Of a DNA stretch of 64,000 bases, positions 34,262 to 42,953 are shown one piece after another. Made by a program: the position numbers and the translations under genes. Each line of letters opens with the position of its first letter. Position 1 is the stretch's first letter. Source of the stretch: Planctomycetota bacterium (GTDB taxonomy: Bacteria; Planctomycetota; UBA1135; UBA2386); NCBI GenBank assembly GCA_021776805.1, contig JAJFFD010000092.1, forward strand, positions 1 through 64,000. The letters run 5' to 3'. The notes below the pieces were generated by a model. It was given only the letters and a program-made list of their open reading frames with translations, searched no databases and was not told the origin of the DNA.

Positions 34262-35185
34262 ATGAAGACTGTTCTCAGCGCGGATCTAGGTGGAACCAAG
34301 TGCCGTTTCGCGCTGGTCACAGAAGATCTCGCTGTGATCGGCGAGCGGCAGATTCCCACCCCTGATGATCGCTCGGCCTTTCTGGCTGAGCTGAGTTCGA
34401 ACTTCTCAGCGTTGCGAGAACTCGCTGTGGAGCACGGCATGCCGGCGCAAGCCATAGGCATCGGCACTGCTGGAGTGGTTCACCGCGGCGGGAGGATTAT
34501 CGATTATGCGCCGAACCTCCCGGTGGAGAAGGATTGCGCCTTGGCCGAGGCTATTGAAGCAAGTCTTGGCCTGCCGGTAACCCTGATCAACGATGGGCGC
34601 GCGGCGGCCCTGGGTGAGTACCGGCAAGGTTATGCCAGCGGCTCGGATCCACTGCTGGCCCTCTTCTTTGGCACGGGGATCGGGATTGGTTTGGTCCTGG
34701 AGTCGGCCCCCTATGCGGGGGTTAGCAATGCCGCCGGGGAAATCGGTCACACGATCTTCAGGCCGGATGGGCTGCCCTGTGTTTGCGGGCGAAGGGGCTG
34801 CTACGAGGCCTATTGCGCCGGCGGCCCCATGTGCGCCCGGGCCCTGCAGGAACTTGGCCACCCGCCTGAGGGCGAGCAGAGTTGGTCCGTGGGAGCTATC
34901 CGCGCCGCGGCCGCCAGGGATGCCCGCTGCGCGGCGATCTTGGAGGACTGTGCGCTGGCCGCAGGGGCAATGGTTGCCTCAGCCTGCATGCTTCTCAATC
35001 CCCAGGCGGTAGTCCTTGGGGGTGGTGTGCTCAAGGGCTGGCCGGAATTGCGCAAGCGTATTGAAGACTTCGCCCAAGGCTGGTGTTCGCCAGTGGTTCT
35101 GCGCGAGCTGAGCTTTGTACCCAGCTTGGGGGAGTCGGACGCCATCCTCTGGGGAGCTGCAGCAGAGACCGGCAAACTCTGGTGA
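34262..35185 (+). CDS. ROK-family sugar kinase (glucokinase-like)
   Basis: A protein of 307 residues. The ATP-binding loop SADLGGTKCRFA is at 6-17. The ROK zinc site is complete: His163 in AGEIGHTIF and Cys173, Cys175, Cys180 in CVCGRRGCYEAYC. The catalytic Asp sits in LINDGRAAALGEY. No DNA-binding domain is present, so it is an enzyme rather than a ROK repressor. Glucose or an N-acetylhexosamine is the likely substrate. It lies 51 nt before ddl. Confidence 0.92.
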   Translation: MKTVLSADLGGTKCRFALVTEDLAVIGERQIPTPDDRSAFLAELSSNFSALRELAVEHGMPAQAIGIGTAGVVHRGGRIIDYAPNLPVEKDCALAEAIEASLGLPVTLINDGRAAALGEYRQGYASGSDPLLALFFGTGIGIGLVLESAPYAGVSNAAGEIGHTIFRPDGLPCVCGRRGCYEAYCAGGPMCARALQELGHPPEGEQSWSVGAIRAAAARDARCAAILEDCALAAGAMVASACMLLNPQAVVLGGGVLKGWPELRKRIEDFAQGWCSPVVLRELSFVPSLGESDAILWGAAAETGKLW

Positions 35186-35236
35186 GTTGGTCCTGCCTCC
35201 AGGTAAGATCGGGGTTCAACCGAGCCTGGAGGGGCC

Positions 35237-36295
35237 TTGATAGACATAGCGGTACTTGCCGGTGGGCGTTCGTCGGAGCATGAGATCTCACAGCTCTCGG
35301 GCTTCCAGGTCCTGCAGAATCTCTGCCTGCGAGAATGGCGCCTTTGGCCAGTGTACATCGATCGCGAAGGGCGCTGGTCCTTGCCCGAGCAGCCATTCAG
35401 TCACGGTGATGCGGATCCTTTTCAGCTGGCAAGCAAACGGCGGGCACGGCCCGGAGTTGCCCTCGAACATCTTATCGAGAGCTGCGGGGTTGGCCTGGTC
35501 TTTCCGGTATTGCACGGGCGTCATGGCGAGGACGGCACCGTCCAAGGAATGATGGAGTTGCACGATCTCGCCTTTGTAGGTAGCGGGACCGCTGCATCGG
35601 CAGTGGCTATGGACAAACTCCGAACTCGGGAGTGTCTACGTTCCCAGGGTCTTCCTATGCCTGCGGCCTACATGCCTCATGCTAGTGTCCAGGAGGCAGA
35701 TCCTCGTTTGGAGGCTGAGCACATTGCAGCCAGTGTTGGCTTCCCCTGTTTTGTCAAGATCGACCATTCGGGTTCCACCATCGGGGTGAGCCGGGTCAAC
35801 AACGAATCCGAGTTGGCGGCTTTTCTCCGGGAGAATCAAAACAAGGGGCGGAGATTCCTCGCTGAACAGGCCTTGCAGGGCGAAGAGATCACGGTTCCGG
35901 TTCTCGGCAACGCGGGTGGTCACTTGGAGATCCTACCGCCAGTTGGCATCTACCCGGTCGTCGATGGCTTCTTTACCTTCGAAGCCAAGTACCAGGTCGG
36001 GATGTGCGAGGAAGTCGTACCTCCGCGAGGGCTCAGTGAAGAGCAGGTAGCAGATGCGATGATCCTTGCACAGCGATGCCATGAAGCGCTTCACTGTGAC
36101 GGGCTCTCGCGAACGGACATGATTCTCGATGCGGGTGGGTTGAAGATCCTCGAGGTCAACACCATGCCGGGGATGACCGAGATGAGTCTCCTGCCGCGTT
36201 CGGCCGCGGTGCATGGACTCGAGTTTCCTGAGCTGCTCGACCGTCTCCTGTACCTGGCCATGGAGCGCTGGGGGTTGCGGAGCCGAGTCTCGTGA
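35237..36295 (+). CDS. ddl: D-alanine-D-alanine ligase
   Basis: An ATP-grasp enzyme of 352 residues that makes the D-Ala-D-Ala dipeptide of peptidoglycan. Motifs: LAGGRSSEHEIS, HGRHGEDGTVQGMMELH, PCFVKIDHSGSTIGVSRV, and the metal/substrate end LKILEVNTMPGMTEMSLLPRSAAV. The start is TTG at 35237. It shows that the organism makes conventional peptidoglycan precursors, notable if it is a planctomycete. It overlaps dapB by 4 nt (GTGA). Confidence 0.96.
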   Translation: MIDIAVLAGGRSSEHEISQLSGFQVLQNLCLREWRLWPVYIDREGRWSLPEQPFSHGDADPFQLASKRRARPGVALEHLIESCGVGLVFPVLHGRHGEDGTVQGMMELHDLAFVGSGTAASAVAMDKLRTRECLRSQGLPMPAAYMPHASVQEADPRLEAEHIAASVGFPCFVKIDHSGSTIGVSRVNNESELAAFLRENQNKGRRFLAEQALQGEEITVPVLGNAGGHLEILPPVGIYPVVDGFFTFEAKYQVGMCEEVVPPRGLSEEQVADAMILAQRCHEALHCDGLSRTDMILDAGGLKILEVNTMPGMTEMSLLPRSAAVHGLEFPELLDRLLYLAMERWGLRSRVS

Positions 36296-37044
36296 CTCTG
36301 AGGGTTCATGTGCATGGCGCCGCTGGTCGGATGGGGTCCGCAGCGGCCAAGGCGATTGAGGCGGCGACGGACCTGGAGCTCTGCGGGCAGAGCGGCCGTG
36401 GAGATGATCTGCGTGAGGAGCTGAAAGCTAGTCGACCTCGGGTCCTGGTCGAGTTCACGGTACCCTCGGTGGTCGGCGCAAATCTGCGTATTGCGCTGGA
36501 AGAGGGAGTGCACGTGGTTTCGGGTACGACGGGGCTCTCCCTGGTCGAAACTGAGAGTCTTGGCGAATTCGCCGCCAGCAAGGATCTCGGCTGTCTGATC
36601 GCCGCTAATTTCTGCCTTGGTGTCCTGCTGATGCAGGACTTCGCTGCGCGGGCAAGCCGTTGGTTCGATGACGTGGAAGTGATCGAGATGCATCATGAGA
36701 AGAAGCTGGATGCGCCATCCGGGACAGCCCTGCACAGCGCCCGGCTCATCGCTGGAGCGGCTGGCAGAGGTCTCAACCAGGGGAGGCCGGAAACCGAGGA
36801 GGCTCTCAGCGGTGTCCGCGGTGGGCAGGAAGGAGGGATCCCGATCCACTCCATTCGCCTACCTGGCCTCCTGGCGCACCAAGAGATTCTCTTCGGTGCG
36901 ACCGGACAAGTCCTCAGTATCCGTCATGACTGCCTGGATCGAGAGGCATTCATGCCTGGAATACTTCTGGGCATACGCCGCATCGGCGCCTCTCGTGGGC
37001 TGGTAGACTCGCTGGCCGAGTTCCTGGACGAGCCCCGCGACTAG
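36292..37044 (+). CDS. dapB: 4-hydroxy-tetrahydrodipicolinate reductase
   Basis: Second step of the diaminopimelate/lysine branch, feeding peptidoglycan. A 250-residue protein with NAD(P) loop HGAAGRMGSA at 8-17, SGTTGLS, and the catalytic/substrate motif EMHHEKKLDAPSGTAL. The C-terminal part ends at GASRGLVDSLAEFL. The start is GTG, coupled to ddl. Pairing with ddl places two peptidoglycan precursor genes together. Confidence 0.95.
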   Translation: MTLRVHVHGAAGRMGSAAAKAIEAATDLELCGQSGRGDDLREELKASRPRVLVEFTVPSVVGANLRIALEEGVHVVSGTTGLSLVETESLGEFAASKDLGCLIAANFCLGVLLMQDFAARASRWFDDVEVIEMHHEKKLDAPSGTALHSARLIAGAAGRGLNQGRPETEEALSGVRGGQEGGIPIHSIRLPGLLAHQEILFGATGQVLSIRHDCLDREAFMPGILLGIRRIGASRGLVDSLAEFLDEPRD

Positions 37045-37058
37045 CCCGCTCATCGCTT

Positions 37059-39326
37059 ATGCCCCAGTACAGTCTTGCCTTGCCCTTGATGCTTGCGCTG
37101 CAGGATGAGAGTCAAGCGTCCAATGAGATGGGCTTTCTCGAGCGCATCGCCGCTGAACCCGCGCTGGTGCAGCTCTTTCTGGTTGTGGTCGGCTTCGGGT
37201 TGCTCTGGTTGGTCTTCGGCCGTCTCGCTCGCAGGGTCAAGGAAGCTGAGGCGCGCGCTGCGGTTCGGGACTACCTGCTCGCAATGGAGCAGACCCTCTC
37301 TGGGGACTTGAAGGGCGCGGCCACGAGGCTGCAGCGTGTCCTGAAGGAAGATCCAGAAAACTCCCACGCTCGATACCTCTACGGTCTGGTCCTTTCCGAC
37401 TTGGGAGATCCGGCCGAAGCACATAAGCAGCACCTGCAATTGCAGCGAGGCATGGGTATGGAAAGCCCACGCAATGACAAGGCACTGGCCAAAAACCTGC
37501 TCGCGGTTGGGCATGCGGAAGAGGCTGTGGAACCTGCGGCCCGCGCGGCCCAGAAGTTGCCGGATGACCGCGAAGCACTGCGCCTGCTCTTTCGGGCACA
37601 GCTTGCTGCAGGCTATCCGGAGGAGGCCGGCGGGACCGGCAGGCGATTGGCTCACCTCTTGCCGGTTGGGGATGAGCAGCAGCGGGTCCTCGAAGAGTCC
37701 TCGGAAGCCTATGCGCTCGCTGCCAAGGTCAAGCTCGAGGCAGGCGATGCGCAACGGGCACGGGGGCTGCTCGATAGGGCCGGGCTTTCCAGTGGTGGTA
37801 GTTGGCAGATAGGCAGGCTGCAGGCGCAGCTGGCTCTGGTCGAAGGCGGAGAGCATGCCATGTGGCAGGGACTCGATGCTCTCGAGGTCAAGGACAGCAG
37901 TCAGCCAGCGAGTTTTCTTCCTGTCTTGAGGGAGTCGGGAGCGGCTTCTTCAGCGCGCGTTCTCGCCAAGCTCGTTCCTAAGAAGCCCTATCGCTGTCAG
38001 GTCTGTATGGGCGAGCTTCTTGGGCCTCTGCCCCTCTGCCCGCATTGTGGAACTGCTGGCAGAGTAGATGCAGTGGAGCCCCTGCTCTTCCGCGAGATCG
38101 CCTCTCCAGGTCGCATCATGGACGCGGTGGAAGAGAATCGCGCCCATATCGCGCGCTTGCTCGAGCAGGTTGCTGAAGGCGACCAGGAAGCAGAAGGGGA
38201 ACTGGGCCGCTTAGGGGAGAGCGCGGTTGAGGAGACTCTGGCCTATGCGGTGGAGCACGGCTCAGGTGATTCTGCATTCGTCAGAATTCTGCAGGGCATG
38301 GGCGCAGCGATCATGCCGGCTCTCTTCGCGGCATATCGCAAGCGGAAGGCCGACTGGTTGGCGCGCTTTGGTGAGATTATCGGACGAGGTTCATCGGCAG
38401 CGGTCGTCGGTCGTGTAGTGCAGGGTTTTGGGGAGGAGGCGCTTCCGCAGTTTGATGAGTTGCTCGGCACCGAGGACAGGGATCTCCGGAAGATCATCAT
38501 CGACTATTTCATTGGTCTCGGTGATCCGAAGACCTTCATGCGAGTACATGAGAAGTTCCCGCCGGTCGAAGTGATTCACAGGCTCAACGAAACCCCCGAG
38601 GTCATCCTGCGCAAGTTTCTTGTCGGAGCAAAATCCGGGAGCTTTCTGGTTGAAATGCTACTTCCCGATCCCGGTTTCTACCGAGACCTGGACGTCCTTG
38701 CAGTCATTCCAGATGCTGCGGATTCACCCGCCCTCGAGGCCGTTCTCATTCACCGTGGGTTCAACCGCAGCCTGACAACGCAGTTGATCGAAGATCTGGT
38801 CGACTCCAGGAGATATGGCACGGCCAATCGCCTGCTCGACAGCTTCGGCGACAAGACAATCGAGCATCAGATCTCGGCCTTCGCCGATCTTGATCGCCCG
38901 CTTGAACTACGAGTTGAGCTCGGCAAGCGCATACAGTCCATGGGGGCCGGTGTGGTTGACAAGCTCTGTGATTGCTTCGGCTCGGTGGCGACCGGACTCG
39001 ACGGACAGATCGTGGACGCCCTGAGTAGTCTCGGAAGGGCCGCAGTAGGGCCTCTCTGTGAGGCCTACAGCCAAGGTAGTTTGTTGGAGAAATTCGCGGG
39101 TCCCTTGGTGAATCGCTACAACCATCGGCGAGTGATGATTGTTCGAGCTCTTGCCGCGATCGCCGGTGGACCGGCCGAGCGAGGCCTAGAGGCGCTGCGG
39201 CGTGGCGAGACCGATCCAAATTTGAAACTTCGACTGGCTCAGGCCCTCCATCAGATGAGTGAGAGTAAGAAGTCGGGAAGCAAGCCAGGGTCTGAAGATG
39301 GAGGTGGTCATGGCCAGGCTAGGTGA
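37059..39326 (+). CDS. Membrane-anchored TPR protein with LapB-like zinc ribbon and HEAT-like C-terminus
   Basis: A protein of 755 residues. One transmembrane helix lies at about 35-54, followed by TPR-like helices (70-290: LQRVLKEDPENSHARYLYGLVL; AEEAVEPAARAAQKLPDD). A rubredoxin-like ribbon has Cys313, Cys316, Cys327 and Cys330 (CQVCMGELL...CPHC). This order (TM, TPR, ribbon) is that of LapB/YciM, the envelope regulator of LPS synthesis. Residues 345-740 are an added helical region resembling HEAT repeats (AIMPALFAAYRKRK; RVMIVRALAAIAGGPAERGLEAL). The tail is Gly/Ser/Lys rich. Whether it regulates LpxC is unknown. It overlaps the next membrane TPR gene. Confidence 0.75.
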   Translation: MPQYSLALPLMLALQDESQASNEMGFLERIAAEPALVQLFLVVVGFGLLWLVFGRLARRVKEAEARAAVRDYLLAMEQTLSGDLKGAATRLQRVLKEDPENSHARYLYGLVLSDLGDPAEAHKQHLQLQRGMGMESPRNDKALAKNLLAVGHAEEAVEPAARAAQKLPDDREALRLLFRAQLAAGYPEEAGGTGRRLAHLLPVGDEQQRVLEESSEAYALAAKVKLEAGDAQRARGLLDRAGLSSGGSWQIGRLQAQLALVEGGEHAMWQGLDALEVKDSSQPASFLPVLRESGAASSARVLAKLVPKKPYRCQVCMGELLGPLPLCPHCGTAGRVDAVEPLLFREIASPGRIMDAVEENRAHIARLLEQVAEGDQEAEGELGRLGESAVEETLAYAVEHGSGDSAFVRILQGMGAAIMPALFAAYRKRKADWLARFGEIIGRGSSAAVVGRVVQGFGEEALPQFDELLGTEDRDLRKIIIDYFIGLGDPKTFMRVHEKFPPVEVIHRLNETPEVILRKFLVGAKSGSFLVEMLLPDPGFYRDLDVLAVIPDAADSPALEAVLIHRGFNRSLTTQLIEDLVDSRRYGTANRLLDSFGDKTIEHQISAFADLDRPLELRVELGKRIQSMGAGVVDKLCDCFGSVATGLDGQIVDALSSLGRAAVGPLCEAYSQGSLLEKFAGPLVNRYNHRRVMIVRALAAIAGGPAERGLEALRRGETDPNLKLRLAQALHQMSESKKSGSKPGSEDGGGHGQAR

Positions 39327-40581
39327 CTTGTTCAGTCGAGCCTTTTGGGCGCCGGTAAAGGCAGTGATGCCCAAGAACCCATGGCTGCGCATCCTGATCA
39401 TCGGCATTCCGATACTCCTGGTCATGGCCTTGCTCGAGCCGGTCTTCGGACTTCTCGAGAAGGCCGTGGATTTGATCGTTCGCTTGATCGCGCCGCTGAT
39501 GGAGACCTCCGGTGGTCGCCTGCTTCTACTCAACCTAGTCCTTCTCGTCCTGGTCGTGATTGCATTCCTGGTGCTGCGATCACGTCTACGCAAGCTCTTC
39601 TCCGGGTTGATTCTCCGTCGTCACTTGGATGGCATTGGTCAGTTGTTGGATGACGAATCCAAGACGGCCCGGGATTCCTTCCGCCGAGTCGCCAAGAGTA
39701 AGGCCTTGCCCCCGAGCGTGTTCCCGCAGATTCGGGAGGATGCGAAGCTCAAGCTCGCTCGGCTGAGTATCGATCGGGGGCAGGCTAACGAAGCCATCCA
39801 TTGGCTGACAAAGATCAAGGAAACCGGCATGCCGAAGGAGTTGAAGCGCAGTCTCGCTCAGCTACGCGCGCGTAGTTTCCTGGCTCAGGGAGAGATTCTG
39901 GACGAGAGCATGGAGGCGGAGTTAAGGGCTTCCCTCGAGCGCTTCCCCGGCGATCCGGTCTTGGCAGGGCTCTTGCGCAGCCAGATGTTACAGGCTGGGC
40001 GGTTGGAGGAGGCCGCGCGGGCCCAGGAGTTGGTCTTCAAGAATTCCCCTGTCAGTAGCCGTGAACACGAGCGCCAGCGTTTGCTAGAAGATCAGGTGCG
40101 CTGCGGCGACGAGGCCCTTTCCAAGGGCGAGCTGGAGCTGGCTCGCAGTTACGCCAAGAAGGCGCAGAAGCTGGCACCCAAGGCCCCTGAGCCCGGCTGC
40201 TTGCTAGGAAAGGTCTCGGTAGCCAAGGGTGATGCCCTGGGCGGGATTCGTGAGTGGGGTCGAACTCGCTCCGCTGCGGGATTCGAATTGCTTAGCGGCC
40301 TCCTCGACGAACACCCCGGAATCGTCAGTCCCCGTGAGCTGCTCGAAGCCTGTCCCATGGAGGGGACTGTCCTTTTGGTGGCTAGGGAGTATGCACGCCA
40401 GGGTGATACCCGGCGGGCCGAGCGGGCCGCGCGGGCCGCCACCCGAAACCTGGGTCTAACTCCCTCAACAGCCGCTGTTCTGGCTGAAGTGCTCGAGCTC
40501 TGTGGGCGGACCGAGGATGCCAGAAGTATCTGTCAGGAGGCCGTGAAAAGACTGGTGGCGCCGGAAGGGACCAACAGCTAA
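39310..40581 (+). CDS. Membrane TPR protein, partner of the preceding gene
   Basis: A protein of 423 residues from the ATG at 39310, chosen because GGAGG lies 6 nt upstream; an ATG at 39298 is possible. Two hydrophobic segments (about residues 25-60 and 70-95) are followed by a basic stretch and helical, TPR-like repeats (ANEAIHWLTKIKETG; ELARSYAKKAQKLAPKAPEPGCLLGKVSVAKGD; DTRRAERAARAATRNLGL). The start lies within the end of the previous gene, so the two products are probably made in proportion and may act together, reminiscent of the LapA-LapB arrangement. Function is inferred only. Confidence 0.7.
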   Translation: MARLGDLFSRAFWAPVKAVMPKNPWLRILIIGIPILLVMALLEPVFGLLEKAVDLIVRLIAPLMETSGGRLLLLNLVLLVLVVIAFLVLRSRLRKLFSGLILRRHLDGIGQLLDDESKTARDSFRRVAKSKALPPSVFPQIREDAKLKLARLSIDRGQANEAIHWLTKIKETGMPKELKRSLAQLRARSFLAQGEILDESMEAELRASLERFPGDPVLAGLLRSQMLQAGRLEEAARAQELVFKNSPVSSREHERQRLLEDQVRCGDEALSKGELELARSYAKKAQKLAPKAPEPGCLLGKVSVAKGDALGGIREWGRTRSAAGFELLSGLLDEHPGIVSPRELLEACPMEGTVLLVAREYARQGDTRRAERAARAATRNLGLTPSTAAVLAEVLELCGRTEDARSICQEAVKRLVAPEGTNS

Positions 40582-40594
40582 TTTTCCGCTGCGC

Positions 40595-40683
40595 GCCGGT
40601 GTGGCGGAATTGGCAGACGCGACGGATTCAAAATCCGTTGAGGGTAATTCCTCGTGTGGGTTCGAGTCCCACCTCCGGTACCA
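40595..40683 (+). tRNA. tRNA-Leu (anticodon CAA), CCA encoded
   Basis: The 89-nt gene has the class II layout. The D-arm starts TGGCGGAATTGGCAGACGC, and the anticodon stem ACGGA/TCCGT encloses TTCAAAA with anticodon CAA (reads UUG). A long variable arm (GAGG...CCTC) and the T-arm GTGGG-TTCGAGT-CCCAC follow. The acceptor pairs GCCGGTG with CTCCGGT; this leaves a G-U pair at 1:72 and a T-T mismatch at 6:67, which is unusual. The 3' CCA is encoded. It lies 13 nt after the TPR gene. Confidence 0.95.
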
Positions 40684-40695
40684 ATCCCCGAGGGG

Positions 40696-40714
40696 GCAGC
40701 AACCTAGTTGCTGC
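40696..40714 (+). other. Hairpin between tRNA-Leu and the methyltransferase
   Basis: GCAGCAAC and GTTGCTGC form a perfect 8-bp stem with a 3-nt loop, ending 7 nt before the methyltransferase ATG. There is no T run after it. It could mark 3' processing of the tRNA precursor or limit ribosome access to the next gene. Confidence 0.45.
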
Positions 40715-40721
40715 ATCAGGC

Positions 40722-41468
40722 ATGAGCGATCCCCGAGAAAGACGGTCAGGCTTTCTCTCCGATCCAGTTCTCGTGGACGGAGAAATCGATCCTAACGATT
40801 TCATGTACAACGCGACGAGCCCCGAGGCCTATCACCGAGGTGGGTCGACGGCCCTGCGCGCAATGCGCTTGGCTCTATTGGCAGCTGAGAAGGGCGACCC
40901 ACAACGCATTCTCGACCTGCCCAGCGGCTATGGGCGAGTTTTGCGCTACATGCGTGCAGCCTGGCCGGATGCGGAGATCGTTGCCTGTGACCTGCTGCCG
41001 GAGGCGGTCAGCTTCTGTGCAAGCAAGTTTGCCGCAACGCCGCTTCTCTCAGTTGAAGATCCTGGGGAGCTCAGCCTAACTGGTCGTTTCGACCTGATTT
41101 GGTGTGGTTCCTTGCTGACGCATCTGCCGGTGACTGCCTGGGCAGGCTGGATGGAGGTATTCGAGAAGGCGACTGGAAGCGGCGATCTCCTCCTGTTCTC
41201 GGTGCATGGACGATATGTCGAGCACATCATGCGGAATGGTGGAAGCTATCAGTTGTCCCCCGATAGCGTGGCGCAGGTTCTGGCCGAACTGGACGAGACG
41301 GGAACTGGCTATGCCAACTACTCCGGGCAGACGGGATACGGGATCTCGTTGACGCGTGCTGAGTGGGTGGTCAGGGAGTTGCTAAAACGCGAGGTTTGGA
41401 TACTCGAGTCGTACTCGGAGCGTGCGCTCAACGAGCATCAGGACATTGTGGTAGCACGCCGGGTTTGA
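40722..41468 (+). CDS. SAM-dependent methyltransferase
   Basis: A protein of 248 residues from the ATG at 40722; the longer frame runs through the tRNA and is not real. ILDLPSGYGRVLRYMRAAWPDAEIVACDL is motif I of a class I methyltransferase; Asp-Leu-Pro-Ser-Gly replaces the usual DxGxG. FDLIWCGSLLTHLP fits motif IV. The substrate is unknown. It ends 12 nt from the convergent kelch gene. Confidence 0.85.
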   Translation: MSDPRERRSGFLSDPVLVDGEIDPNDFMYNATSPEAYHRGGSTALRAMRLALLAAEKGDPQRILDLPSGYGRVLRYMRAAWPDAEIVACDLLPEAVSFCASKFAATPLLSVEDPGELSLTGRFDLIWCGSLLTHLPVTAWAGWMEVFEKATGSGDLLLFSVHGRYVEHIMRNGGSYQLSPDSVAQVLAELDETGTGYANYSGQTGYGISLTRAEWVVRELLKREVWILESYSERALNEHQDIVVARRV

Positions 41469-41479
41469 GGAACGACCTG

Positions 41480-42883
41480 CTAACGAATCCCGATTGAGTG
41501 ACTCAAGCCGTTGCTGACGGTCACTCCCAGTTCGTTTGCCGCCCGGTCGACGACAAGCACTTGCAGATAGAAGCGCAGGCCGGACAAGGTCGCTTGGTTG
41601 GGAATCGCAATTTCCCAGTCAGCACGTCCACCCAGTTTGTCCAGGGCGAAGGCTTTGTCGACGCTCGTCAGCAGGAGGCAGCCGGGAGCGCCGAAAGCTC
41701 CTAGGTCCATGGGGAGTGCCTGTGAGGCCCAATCTCGGTCCGAAAAGCCCAGGATTCCGATCGCCCCTTCGGAGGTCGTGCTAGTCAAGTTTGCGACCTC
41801 GAGGCGGTAGGTATCGTCGACCCAGGGCATGTTTCCTGGCTTCGCCTGCAGAGCTGGGCTGCCCGCTGTGCCGGAACAAGCAAAGCCGTGAGTGTTTACC
41901 GTGGCTTGGTTCTCGAGCACCAGCTCCCAGGTTTCGTCTGGCGAACGCGTGCTCGAACCCTTCCATCCACCGAAGAGCACAAGTCGCTGCCGCTGACTGT
42001 CCAAGGCCATGTCGTGTTCGCTGCGCTTTGGCGGGGAGCGGAAGGTCTCTATCTCGTGCCAGTTCTCGCCATCCCACTCCCATAGATCGTCGCGAATACC
42101 CGCTTGGCTGAGCCCACCGAAGACCGCGATGCGCCCGCGCTGAGTGAAGGACATGGAATGAAGAGCGCGTGCGGGAGGGCTGGTGGTCGGTTGACGTTTG
42201 AGCCAGGTGGTGCCAATCCACTCCCAGGTGTCGCCCAGATAGGTGCTTCCATCCCAGCCTCCGAACAGCAGGACTCTCTTTCGCACTGGGTCGTAGGCCA
42301 TGCGCATGGCGTTGCGTGGTGAAGGACTTACCGGCGGAAAGATCTCCTCCCATTGACCATTCTTGAACACCCAGGTGTCACCGAGCTCAACATCCCCATC
42401 ATTGCCTCCGAAGAGGAATAGGCGCCCCTGGTGTTGTTCGTCGACTAGGTCGTGGTTGAAGCGTGGTGGTGGGCTGCCGGGAGCATCGCGTGGAAAGAGC
42501 TCTTCCCAATTCAGGCCGTCCCAACGCCAGAGGTCGTTGAGGATGCAAATCCTGCCGCAGCGACCGCCAAAGAGAACCGTGTAACCGGATGCGCTGTTGT
42601 GGGTCAGCGCATGGGAGCCCCGTGGCGGTGGACTGTTTTGCGCAAATTCCGAACGCTGTGACCAGAGATTGCCATCCCAGACCCAGGTGTCGCGTAGATA
42701 GCTGCTCCCATCCCAGCCACCGAAGAGCACAAGGCTCCCCGTGTGGGAGTTGAAGGTCATTCGCGGGCTGAAGCGATCCTTGAGCAGCCCACCTTCTACC
42801 CAGGACTGGGACTGTGCGGACAGCCCTGCGCTGGCGAGGTAGGTCGCCAAGCACAAGCCGCTCAGTGGACGAATTGATCGCAT
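41480..42883 (-). CDS. Secreted kelch-repeat protein with C-terminal planctomycete-type module
   Basis: A protein of 467 residues from the ATG at 42883; signal peptide about 1-25 (LCLATYLASAGLSAQS). Residues 28-330 contain about six kelch-type beta-propeller blades, each with LFGGWDGSSYLxDTWxW, W, PxPR and a following YDxxRxRxVLFGG. The C-terminal 130 residues start HGFACSGTAGSPAL and continue with GILGFSDRDW, GAPGCLLLTS and a final NGLSHSIGI. I recall this module at the ends of many exported planctomycete proteins. Beta-propellers bind ligands or proteins; no enzyme site is evident. Confidence 0.88.
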   Translation of the reverse strand: MRSIRPLSGLCLATYLASAGLSAQSQSWVEGGLLKDRFSPRMTFNSHTGSLVLFGGWDGSSYLRDTWVWDGNLWSQRSEFAQNSPPPRGSHALTHNSASGYTVLFGGRCGRICILNDLWRWDGLNWEELFPRDAPGSPPPRFNHDLVDEQHQGRLFLFGGNDGDVELGDTWVFKNGQWEEIFPPVSPSPRNAMRMAYDPVRKRVLLFGGWDGSTYLGDTWEWIGTTWLKRQPTTSPPARALHSMSFTQRGRIAVFGGLSQAGIRDDLWEWDGENWHEIETFRSPPKRSEHDMALDSQRQRLVLFGGWKGSSTRSPDETWELVLENQATVNTHGFACSGTAGSPALQAKPGNMPWVDDTYRLEVANLTSTTSEGAIGILGFSDRDWASQALPMDLGAFGAPGCLLLTSVDKAFALDKLGGRADWEIAIPNQATLSGLRFYLQVLVVDRAANELGVTVSNGLSHSIGIR

Positions 42884-42953
42884 GGGCGCCGACACGCAGG
42901 GGAGTCGAGTGAAACCGAAATGCAACCAGAGCGCCCCAGTTGGAACTAGTCGC

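Noticed and set aside
40599..40721. Upstream extension of the methyltransferase frame through tRNA-Leu
   Set aside because: The extra 41 codons read through the tRNA gene; the ATG at 40722 gives the natural start.
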